A DNA stretch of 5,818 nucleotides, from positions 1 through 5,818 of the forward strand of contig JABSPG010000276.1 of NCBI GenBank assembly GCA_013214445.1. The letters are read 5' to 3'. The notes beneath the pieces were generated by a model, which was given only the letters and a program-made list of their open reading frames with translations, did no database searches and had not been told where the DNA came from. This document shows, piece after piece, positions 1-5,182 of this stretch. A program made the position numbers and the translations under genes. Source of the DNA: Ekhidna sp. GTDB taxonomy: Bacteria > Bacteroidota > Bacteroidia > Cytophagales > Cyclobacteriaceae. Position 1 is the stretch's first letter; every line of letters starts with the position of its first letter.

Positions 1-207
1 ACGACACCAAGATTTCCTCAGCATGGAAACTGGCCTGGAGCTATTCCTAAAGTGTATAGATGGCCGTATGATTACAGCAAACCTGGGGCTGAAGATGACT
101 TTATTCCTCAGACGGTACCTTATTCACACACACCTGAATCAAATCTAGAGCATGAGAACGAACTAGGTTCTAAAGAGGATTTAACAGGTGTTGAGAAGGT
201 TTCTTAA
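1..207 (+). CDS. ctaD: Cytochrome c oxidase subunit I, C-terminal end (partial)
   Basis: An open frame enters from the left edge and ends at TAA 205-207, giving the last 68 residues of a protein. The stretch H8-G-N-W-P-G followed by Y19-R-W-P-Y-D-Y and then D32-D-F-I-P-Q is the conserved tail that follows the last membrane helix of subunit I in Bacteroidota aa3/caa3 oxidases. Subunit I carries heme a and the heme a3-CuB site where oxygen is reduced; none of its metal ligands are in this fragment. The last 30 or so residues are polar and acidic and look like a variable cytoplasmic tail. The 3' end overlaps the next gene by 20 bases. The heme A and heme O synthase genes directly downstream support the call. 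The identification is by motif and context only, because most of the gene lies outside the window. Confidence 0.9.
   Translation, partial: TTPRFPQHGNWPGAIPKVYRWPYDYSKPGAEDDFIPQTVPYSHTPESNLEHENELGSKEDLTGVEKVS
174..179 (+). promoter_or_regulatory. Shine-Dalgarno-like site for ctaA
   Basis: AGAGGA lies inside the end of ctaD, 8 bases before the GTG at 188. It is the clearest ribosome binding site in the operon, and it favours GTG 188 over the adjacent TTG at 191. It implies that ctaA is translated from within the ctaD coding sequence, possibly coupled to ctaD termination. Confidence 0.5.
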
Positions 208-1210
208 AACAAAATATTTTTACAGAATAAACACTATAACCATAGGATCAGTACTCTTACTGATCCTTGTTGGTAGTGTTGTTCGCGTTTCAGGATCTGG
301 TATGGGTTGCCCTGACTGGCCAAAATGTTTTGGTCAATATATCCCTCCAACGTCAGTATCAGAACTTCCCCACGACTATCAGGATGTTTACAGGTCTAAG
401 CGATTGGAAAAAAACGATCGGTTGGCTGCATATTTTCTGAAGTTTGGATATGAAGATCTTGCTGTAAAGATCACATCAGATCCAGCGGTTCTTGTTGAGC
501 AAGAGTTTAACGTGACTAAAACTTGGATAGAATACATCAATCGTCTTCTTGGTGTTGTAATAGGCTTTCTTGTTTTGTCCAACATGGTTCTTAGTTTCGC
601 TTTGACTGGTAAATCAGTTATGATTCCCATAGCTGGCATTGCAGTGTTTGTCTTGACGGGATTTCAGGGTTGGGTTGGATCATTGGTGGTTTCTACCAAT
701 TTACTCCATGGCTTTATCACTTTTCATATGCTTTTGGCGGTACTAATTGTAGCAATACTTATTTGGATGAATGTTAGCTCTAGAGGTTTAGATCGAGTGA
801 ATGATAAGACTTTATTTTTCGTACTCCTATTTACTACCATTTTGTACATTCCGCAGCTGATTTTTGGAACTGAAGTTAGAGGTGTAGTCGATGGCCTTTT
901 GCTATCTACGCCAGGTAGGTCTGATTGGGTTAATGAACTTGGGTCTATTTTCTACATTCACAGATCCTACTCTTGGTTGATTTTGATTGGATGTTTTTTT
1001 ATTTGGTATCGTGCAAGAAAAGTGCAATTATCAGATTATCGAGTTTACAGTAAACTATTAGTAGGTATGGTGGTTTTGATTATGCTTTTTGGAGTGGGTA
1101 TGGCAAGATTTGGATTTCCAGCTTGGCTGCAGCCGCTGCATTTACTGTTTGCTGTGTCAATTTTTAGCATACTGATTTATTTAAATTTGCGTACTAATTT
1201 GAAGATATGA
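188..1210 (+). CDS. ctaA: Heme A synthase (COX15/CtaA family)
   Basis: Integral membrane enzyme that oxidises the C8 methyl of heme O to a formyl group, giving heme A for the oxidase encoded around it. The 340-residue protein has about eight membrane helices (roughly 16-34, 117-139, 143-165, 173-195, 207-227, 256-275, 286-305, 312-333). The family's redox cysteine pair follows helix 1 as C41-PDWPK-C47, after the conserved 'GSGMG'. E115 lies in the 'WIEYINRLLG' motif. Candidate heme-ligand histidines are H180, H258 ('YIHRS') and H318 ('QPLH'). The family's usual first histidine, in EYxHR, is Asn118 here; from memory this is typical of Bacteroidota members. The long first outer loop, residues 35-112, also fits that subgroup. 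The start is GTG at 188, supported by an upstream AGAGGA; TTG 191 is the only close alternative. The gene overlaps ctaD by 20 bases and ctaB by 4 (ATGA). Confidence 0.95.
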   Translation: MLRRFLKTKYFYRINTITIGSVLLLILVGSVVRVSGSGMGCPDWPKCFGQYIPPTSVSELPHDYQDVYRSKRLEKNDRLAAYFLKFGYEDLAVKITSDPAVLVEQEFNVTKTWIEYINRLLGVVIGFLVLSNMVLSFALTGKSVMIPIAGIAVFVLTGFQGWVGSLVVSTNLLHGFITFHMLLAVLIVAILIWMNVSSRGLDRVNDKTLFFVLLFTTILYIPQLIFGTEVRGVVDGLLLSTPGRSDWVNELGSIFYIHRSYSWLILIGCFFIWYRARKVQLSDYRVYSKLLVGMVVLIMLFGVGMARFGFPAWLQPLHLLFAVSIFSILIYLNLRTNLKI

Positions 1211-2097
1211 GTATACCGGTTTCGCATATTGAGTTATCTGTAAGTCTACGAGCAAAGGCTTTTTATGAATTGCTTAAGCCTCGATTATCCTTTTTGGTGG
1301 TTTTTTCATCTGGTTTTGGATTTATCCTCGGTAATAGTAGTGCCTTAAATTGGTTGGATTTTACCATGTTTCTTTTTGCTGGCTTTCTTGTTTCAGGAGC
1401 ATCGGTTACCATTAACCAAGTGATTGAGAAGGACTTTGATTCGGTGATGAATAGAACAAAGGGTAGACCCATTCCAATGGGATATATAAGCCAGACGGAA
1501 GCTTTAGGATTTAGTATAATAGTTGGTATCCTTGGTCTTGCATTGATGGCTTTATTTACCAATTTTTTGGCGGCAGGTCTTTCACTGTTGTCATTAATTC
1601 TGTACGCTTTTATATATACTCCTCTCAAAAGAGTGGGCCCAATCGCTGTTTTTGTTGGTGCAATCCCAGGTGCTTTACCTCCCTTGATCGGGTGGGCTGC
1701 TGCGACAGGTATCGTGTCCTACGAAGCTATGATCATATTTGCAATTCAGTTTATTTGGCAATTCCCACACTTTTGGGCCATAGCATGGGTGTCCGATGAT
1801 GATTACAAAAAGGCTGGATTCAAATTACTGCCAGGTGGCGGTGCTAGGGATTTAAATACTGCCATAAATATCATGGTATATACTCTTTTCTTGCTACCGT
1901 TAGGGTTATTGCCTTCCTACTTTGGATTGACTGGGTTAACGAGCGGTGTAGTTGCTACTATATGTGGTGTTTTGTTTCTAGCTCAAACATTTAGCTTGAT
2001 GAAAGATACTTCCAATCAAAAAGCTAAGCGAATCATGTTTGGTTCGTTTATCTATCTACCGATAGTACAAATTACGTTCTTAATAGACAAGCTATGA
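1207..2097 (+). CDS. ctaB: Protoheme IX farnesyltransferase (heme O synthase)
   Basis: UbiA-superfamily prenyltransferase (also named cyoE or COX10) that transfers a farnesyl group to heme B to make heme O, the substrate of CtaA next door. The 296-residue length is normal for the family and the protein is almost entirely membrane helices, about nine. The first Asp-rich motif is complete: N70, D76, D78 and then M81-N-R-T-K-G-R-P88. 'YTPLKR' at 137-142 and 'GWAAATG' at 162-168 are also family signatures. The second motif is 'QFPHFWAIAW' at 185-194 followed by D197-D-D-Y-K-K-A-G-F-K-L-L-P209, which binds diphosphate-Mg and substrate in this family. The ATG at 1207 overlaps the ctaA stop (ATGA), and the gene's own stop overlaps the next start in the same way, so translation is probably coupled along ctaA-ctaB-subunit III. 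Nothing suggests damage to the enzyme. Confidence 0.97.
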   Translation: MSIPVSHIELSVSLRAKAFYELLKPRLSFLVVFSSGFGFILGNSSALNWLDFTMFLFAGFLVSGASVTINQVIEKDFDSVMNRTKGRPIPMGYISQTEALGFSIIVGILGLALMALFTNFLAAGLSLLSLILYAFIYTPLKRVGPIAVFVGAIPGALPPLIGWAAATGIVSYEAMIIFAIQFIWQFPHFWAIAWVSDDDYKKAGFKLLPGGGARDLNTAINIMVYTLFLLPLGLLPSYFGLTGLTSGVVATICGVLFLAQTFSLMKDTSNQKAKRIMFGSFIYLPIVQITFLIDKL

Positions 2098-2669
2098 CAG
2101 GTGAAGTTGAAATGAAAAATAATCAGGTCAGATCCATGCATCCCCAGAAGTTTGCCATGTGGCTCTTTTTGGTTTCTGTAATAATGATCTTTGTTTCGCT
2201 CTCCAGTGCGTACATAGTAAAAAAGGGAGTGGGTGAATGGGTGTACATCGATTTCCCGTCTTTGTTTCAGTGGACCACTTTAGTAATTATAGCAAGTAGT
2301 GTTAGTATGCACTTTGCGTACATAGCTGCAAAAAGGAATAACATCAAAAATATTCGAATTGGCTTAGCCATCACAGCATTACTTGCAGTGGTATTTATTG
2401 TTGGACAATTGAGAGCTTGGGGCCAACTTGTTGAAGATGGTCACTATTTTGTTGGAAATCCAGCTGGATCGTTTATATATGTATTTACTGGACTTCATGT
2501 GATTCACCTAGTGGGTGCAATTGTCTTTTTAGGAATTGTATTAGGTAAAGCATTCAGGTATCAAGTACATTCAAAAAGTATGGTTCGGATAGAAATGTGC
2601 ACCACATTCTGGCATTTTCTTGGTGGACTTTGGTTGTATTTATACTTATTTTTGATCGTTAATAATTAA
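2094..2669 (+). CDS. Cytochrome c oxidase subunit III family protein, first copy
   Basis: A 191-residue membrane protein with five predicted helices (about 18-42, 57-80, 86-107, 125-150, 170-189), the length of short bacterial subunit III proteins that lack the first two helices of the seven-helix form. Family marks are 'HPQKFAMWLFLVS' at 16-28, 'GLHVIHLVGA' at 133-142 (H135, H138) and 'TTFWHFLGGLW' at 170-180 (H174). Subunit III surrounds subunit I and is thought to stabilise the active site and oxygen/proton entry. The acidic residue usual in the first of these helices (S-E in most subunit III) is V29 here, and the usual Asp after 'WHF' is replaced by 'LGG', so this copy has diverged from the second one. 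The start at 2094 overlaps the ctaB stop by 4 bases; Met7 at 2112, preceded by AGGTGA, is an equally good start. Two adjacent subunit III genes are common in Bacteroidota operons. Confidence 0.9.
   Translation: MTGEVEMKNNQVRSMHPQKFAMWLFLVSVIMIFVSLSSAYIVKKGVGEWVYIDFPSLFQWTTLVIIASSVSMHFAYIAAKRNNIKNIRIGLAITALLAVVFIVGQLRAWGQLVEDGHYFVGNPAGSFIYVFTGLHVIHLVGAIVFLGIVLGKAFRYQVHSKSMVRIEMCTTFWHFLGGLWLYLYLFLIVNN
2099..2104 (+). promoter_or_regulatory. Possible ribosome binding site for the alternative start at 2112
   Basis: AGGTGA lies 7 bases before an in-frame ATG at 2112 (Met7 of the long form). Starting there would remove only six hydrophilic residues. ATG 2094 has no such site but overlaps the ctaB stop codon, which favours coupling. 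The sequence does not decide between the two. Confidence 0.3.
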
Positions 2670-2688
2670 AACTTTAAAATCTAGCATA

Positions 2689-3441
2689 ATGGCTGAATCG
2701 GCTGTAGTAGTAGAAGAAAATAAGAATATCTGGGACGGTGGAGTCTCCCCAATGAAAGTGAGCTATGGAAAGCTGATGATGTGGTTCTTCCTATTATCAG
2801 ATGCTTTTACTTTTTCTGCTTTGTTGATCACTTATGGGATGATTCGATTTAGTCACCCAGCTTTTGAAGGAAGTGTTGCTGATTTTAAATTTTCACAAGA
2901 GTACTGGCCAATTCCGGAAAAGGTCTTTGAGGCTTTCCCTGGCATGCATTCCCTTGGTATTGAAAGTGCTCCATTGGTGTTTGTTGGCATAATGACTTTC
3001 ATTTTGATTCTTAGTAGTGTCACTATGGTTCTTGCAGTAGAAGCTGGTGAGCGAATGGATAGAAAAGGGGTGGAGAAATGGATGCTTTGGACAATCCTTG
3101 GAGGAATCATGTTCTTAGGTTGCCAAGCTTGGGAGTGGAGTCATTTTATCCACGGATCAGATATGTCCATGAATGCAATTGGTAATGCAATCATGGGAGC
3201 CGGTTTGACGGCAAATCAGTATGGACCTCCAAATTTTGCAGCGCTATTCTTTTTTATAACAGGCTTTCACGGTTTTCACGTTTTTAGTGGGATCGTAATA
3301 AATTTTATAATTTTCTACCAGGCCACAGTAGGTATACTTGAAAGAAGGGGTCATTACGAGATGGTTGAGAAAACTGGTTTGTATTGGCACTTTGTTGATT
3401 TGGTTTGGGTATTTGTTTTCACCTTCTTTTATTTAGTATAA
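2689..3441 (+). CDS. ctaE: Cytochrome c oxidase subunit III, second copy
   Basis: A 250-residue subunit III with five helices (about 27-52, 93-117, 132-152, 183-211, 231-250) and a polar N-terminal extension of about 25 residues. Conserved features are 'MMWFFLLSD' at 30-38, with D38 at the position of the carboxylate usually seen as S-E, then 'CQAWEW' at 145-150 with E148, 'GFHGFHVFSG' at 192-201 (H194, H197) and 'GLYWHFVDLVWVF' at 230-242. It is closer to the canonical family than the copy before it. The extracytoplasmic loop between helices 1 and 2, about residues 53-92, is long and rich in aromatic and Pro residues. The protein would sit against subunit I in the inner membrane. The gene starts 19 bases after the previous stop, with an A/T-rich leader and no clear Shine-Dalgarno site. 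The two copies may both be present in the complex; this is inference. Confidence 0.95.
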   Translation: MAESAVVVEENKNIWDGGVSPMKVSYGKLMMWFFLLSDAFTFSALLITYGMIRFSHPAFEGSVADFKFSQEYWPIPEKVFEAFPGMHSLGIESAPLVFVGIMTFILILSSVTMVLAVEAGERMDRKGVEKWMLWTILGGIMFLGCQAWEWSHFIHGSDMSMNAIGNAIMGAGLTANQYGPPNFAALFFFITGFHGFHVFSGIVINFIIFYQATVGILERRGHYEMVEKTGLYWHFVDLVWVFVFTFFYLV

Positions 3442-3459
3442 CACCGAATTATTATCGAA

Positions 3460-3780
3460 ATGGAAAATCATGTAGCAGTAGAGGCAAAGCCTGTTGACAA
3501 GAAAAAGATTGCTAAAATTTGGAAGGTGGCTGGAATTCTTGCAGTACTAACGACTGTAGAGTTTATTATAGCTTTCACCATTGGTGCAGGTGCAGCAAGA
3601 AATTTTCTATTTATCGCCTTAACCTTGTGGAAGGCTTTCTACATTGTTTCTGAGTTTATGCACTTAGGCCATGAGAAGAAGAGTCTTAAGATGTCCATAC
3701 TACTTCCTTTGCTTTTCGTTATTTTCTTGATCTTCATTCTAATATATCAAGGAAGTGCGATTTACGATTCATTGTATTAA
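3460..3780 (+). CDS. Cytochrome c oxidase subunit IV (prokaryotic type)
   Basis: A 106-residue protein with a Lys-rich cytoplasmic N-terminus (K10, K14-K16) and three hydrophobic helices at about 20-42, 46-66 and 78-98. The pattern of the small prokaryotic subunit IV family is visible: E34 in helix 1 and 'LWKAFYIVSEFMHLGHE' at 56-72, with K58, E65, H68 and H71. In this family the protein is an accessory structural subunit of the heme-copper oxidase, with no metal of its own. It begins 18 bases after the second subunit III gene and stops 2 bases before the next start, so it belongs to the same transcript. No ribosome binding site is evident. Short membrane proteins are hard to assign, but the motif and position agree with each other. 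Confidence 0.88.
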   Translation: MENHVAVEAKPVDKKKIAKIWKVAGILAVLTTVEFIIAFTIGAGAARNFLFIALTLWKAFYIVSEFMHLGHEKKSLKMSILLPLLFVIFLIFILIYQGSAIYDSLY

Positions 3781-3782
3781 GT

Positions 3783-4208
3783 GTGAAGAGTAGAGGTCTT
3801 AAGCGCCTTGTTGTTTTTGTGGTGTTTCTGGTTCCAGTGTGCTGGTATCTCTTCTTGCAATTATTTGGTAGTAATGAGTTCTCATTAGTTAGAGTTTCTG
3901 GTTATCCATCTGATTGTAAATCCTATAATGAGATCACCATTTTGTCAAAGAATGACTCTTTGAGTCTGGTTGAAACGAATTACATGAATCGGGTAATCTT
4001 CGGAGCAGAGAAAAGAGCGGCTAGTCTTGTTGTTGAAGAACAAGTTTTTTTTGATTGCATTAATCAATCTGAATCTGATTTAGTTCTAGTAAGTAGTAGG
4101 GGTGTATACGGAGGCTATTCTTTAAGTAGAGCAGGAGTAGACCAATTACTTACGGAGCTAGATATTTTGACTATTCAGGAATCCTATGGAAAAGGAACAA
4201 ATAGATAA
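3783..4208 (+). CDS. Short membrane-anchored protein, possible degenerate SCO-type (copper chaperone-like) protein
   Basis: A 141-residue protein with one N-terminal helix (about 8-28) and a predicted extracytoplasmic domain of about 110 residues. The helix end and following segment, 'YLFLQLFGSNEFSL' at 22-35, resemble the start of Bacteroidota SCO1/SenC proteins. The end, 'SDLVLVSSRGVYGGYSLS' at 98-115 followed by 'VDQLLTELDIL' at 119-129, resembles the last strand and helix of their thioredoxin-like fold. In operons of this type a SCO gene commonly lies between subunit IV and DUF420, exactly this slot. But SCO proteins are usually about 200-250 residues, and here the central part is shortened: there is no CxxxC copper motif and no clear partner His. 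The only cysteines are C20 in the helix, C45 and C92. It may be a non-copper derivative, or an unrelated protein. The GTG start at 3783, 2 bases after the subunit IV stop, is the only one that keeps the whole helix. The end overlaps the next gene by 23 bases. Confidence 0.7.
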   Translation: MKSRGLKRLVVFVVFLVPVCWYLFLQLFGSNEFSLVRVSGYPSDCKSYNEITILSKNDSLSLVETNYMNRVIFGAEKRAASLVVEEQVFFDCINQSESDLVLVSSRGVYGGYSLSRAGVDQLLTELDILTIQESYGKGTNR

Positions 4209-4767
4209 TAAAAGATACCTGAGATTCATTTATTTGATCTCTATACTCATTCCAGTCGTTGTTGCTATCTTGATTTTTTTCCCAGCAAAGGCTGGATTTG
4301 CTGGTGATTGGGTGAAGGTTTTACCTGGAGTGCACGCTGTAATAAATTCCCTTACGGTAGTGGTTCTGTTACTTGCCCTGATTGCGATAAAGAAAGGTAA
4401 TGTAAACCTGCATAGGTCGCTGATGACTGCAGGACTTTTATTAGGCGTGCTGTTTCTTGTGTCATATGTCTTGTATCACTCAAACGTAGAGTCAGTTAAG
4501 TTTGGAGATATTGATCATGATGGGGTAGTAAGTGATCTGGAAAAAGAAGAAGCTGGCACAGTTAGGACCATATACTTAAGCATACTAGCTAGTCATATTA
4601 TGTTGTCAATTGTGGTTGTACCTTTTGTATTGTTTGCATTTTACTATGCATTATCCGGAAACATTGAACGACATAAACGAATCGTGAAGTTTACATATCC
4701 TGTCTGGCTTTATGTTTCAATCACTGGAGTTGTAGTCTACTTGATGATTAAACCGTATTATTTTTGA
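4186..4767 (+). CDS. DUF420 family protein, CtaM/YozB-like oxidase assembly factor
   Basis: A 193-residue membrane protein with five predicted helices (about 11-32, 48-68, 77-97, 128-154, 170-188). Conserved DUF420 features are 'LPGVHAVIN' at 46-54 (H50), H76, 'YVLYHSN' at 94-100 (H98), 'SHIMLS' at 136-141 (H137), H163, and the ending 'YPVWLYVSITGVVVYL'. The DUF420 protein CtaM/YozB of Firmicutes is needed for function of the aa3-type oxidase; the exact reaction is not settled. A similar maturation role is inferred here from family and operon. Between helices 3 and 4 sits an acidic loop of about 20 residues, D108 to E119 and beyond, with the DxDxDG...E pattern of a calcium-binding EF-hand. 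The ATG 4186 start lies inside the previous gene, 5 bases after AGGA (4177-4180), so it is probably coupled to it. Confidence 0.9.
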   Translation: MEKEQIDNKRYLRFIYLISILIPVVVAILIFFPAKAGFAGDWVKVLPGVHAVINSLTVVVLLLALIAIKKGNVNLHRSLMTAGLLLGVLFLVSYVLYHSNVESVKFGDIDHDGVVSDLEKEEAGTVRTIYLSILASHIMLSIVVVPFVLFAFYYALSGNIERHKRIVKFTYPVWLYVSITGVVVYLMIKPYYF

Positions 4768-4772
4768 GCATC

Positions 4773-5024
4773 ATGAGAAGGATTGGATTTACGCTTTCGA
4801 TTTTTGTGCTGCCAATTTTGGCTCAAGCCCAATGCGCAATGTGTCGCACACAAATCAAAAACAATGTGAGCGCAGGAGAGACAACACTCGCTGAGGGACT
4901 CAATAATGGTATAATGTTCTTGTTTTTCACTCCCTACATTGTTGTGTTTCTGTTGATCTTTCTTTGGTTTCGATACAGCAAAGTAACAAAACGGGTTAGT
5001 CTTATCGAGCGCATTAAGGGCTAG
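4773..5024 (+). CDS. Small exported CxxC membrane protein of the oxidase operon, function unknown
   Basis: An 83-residue protein. Residues 1-19 form a signal peptide (MRR, hydrophobic core, then A17-Q18-A19 as a likely signal peptidase I site), so the mature chain would begin with Gln20. Directly after it comes C21-A-M-C24-R, a CxxC pair at the extreme mature N-terminus. A hydrophobic helix follows at about 45-67, then a basic tail with K and R residues that should lie in the cytoplasm. The Cys pair would face the periplasm. The lipobox is poor (Gln before Cys), so a lipoprotein is less likely. Small 'CAMCR' proteins with this layout are familiar from Bacteroidota oxidase operons, but I know of no proven function; metal or thiol chemistry during oxidase assembly is a guess. 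ATG 4773 is preferred; TTG 4764, overlapping the previous stop, would add three residues. This is the last gene of the operon in view. Confidence 0.82.
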   Translation: MRRIGFTLSIFVLPILAQAQCAMCRTQIKNNVSAGETTLAEGLNNGIMFLFFTPYIVVFLLIFLWFRYSKVTKRVSLIERIKG

Positions 5025-5053
5025 GTCCTCCATGTTTAGTGTTGTAGATCTTG

Positions 5054-5071
5054 CCTTTATTTTTAGAAAGG
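5054..5071 (+). terminator. Weak hairpin after the oxidase operon
   Basis: CCTTT and AAAGG form a 5-base-pair stem around an 8-base loop, 30 bases after the last stop codon, extendable by two G-U pairs. A T-rich stretch (TTTATTT, 5084-5090) comes only about 12 bases later, so this is a poor intrinsic terminator. It is listed because it is one of only two stem candidates in the spacer. Confidence 0.2.
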
Positions 5072-5118
5072 TGTAGTTACTACTTTATTTCGATTCTGTT
5101 TCAACGGCTTTGTGGTAA

Positions 5119-5139
5119 TTATCAATTCTTATTTGATAA
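5119..5139. repeat. AT-rich inverted repeat in the spacer between the operon and the next gene
   Basis: TTATCAA and TTGATAA are perfect 7-base inverted arms separated by 7 bases, centred about 54 bases upstream of the GTG at 5183. The shape suits an operator for a dimeric regulator, or a weak stem; no T tract follows, so termination is less likely. The rest of the 158-base spacer (5025-5182) shows no gene and no RNA gene that I can recognise. TATCTTTC at 5170-5177 resembles the Bacteroidota -7 element TAnnTTTG but lies only 5 bases before the start and lacks a TTG at the right distance. Confidence 0.3.
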
Positions 5140-5182
5140 ATGTAATCTGCATTAGCAAGACGAATACTTTATCTTTCCGTAT

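Noticed and set aside
388..639. Minus-strand frame of 83 codons
   Set aside because: It is antisense to ctaA across the conserved 'EYINRLLG' region. The peptide is Arg/Ser/Thr-rich with no motif.
1263..1628. Minus-strand frame of 121 codons
   Set aside because: It is antisense to the catalytic motif region of ctaB, and its composition is that of a reverse-strand shadow.
2853..3110. Minus-strand frame of 85 codons
   Set aside because: It is antisense to the second subunit III gene, with no domain or start signal.
4833..4844. Lipoprotein signal at the first Cys of the small CxxC protein
   Set aside because: The residue before Cys is Gln and the -3 residue is Gln, which fits a lipobox poorly. 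A-Q-A just before it fits signal peptidase I better.
4758..5033. Minus-strand frame of 91 codons, rich in Cys and His
   Set aside because: It covers the small CxxC gene almost exactly on the opposite strand. The + strand gene has a signal peptide, a helix and operon context; the Cys residues here are a by-product of the other strand.
5073..5083. GTAGT-T-ACTAC palindrome after the last operon gene
   Set aside because: The centre is a single base, so it cannot form a normal RNA hairpin, and it is short enough to be chance.
5131..5140. ATTTGATAAA read as a Bacteroidota -7 promoter element
   Set aside because: The spacing of TA to TTTG does not fit TAnnTTTG, and no TTG lies at the expected distance upstream.
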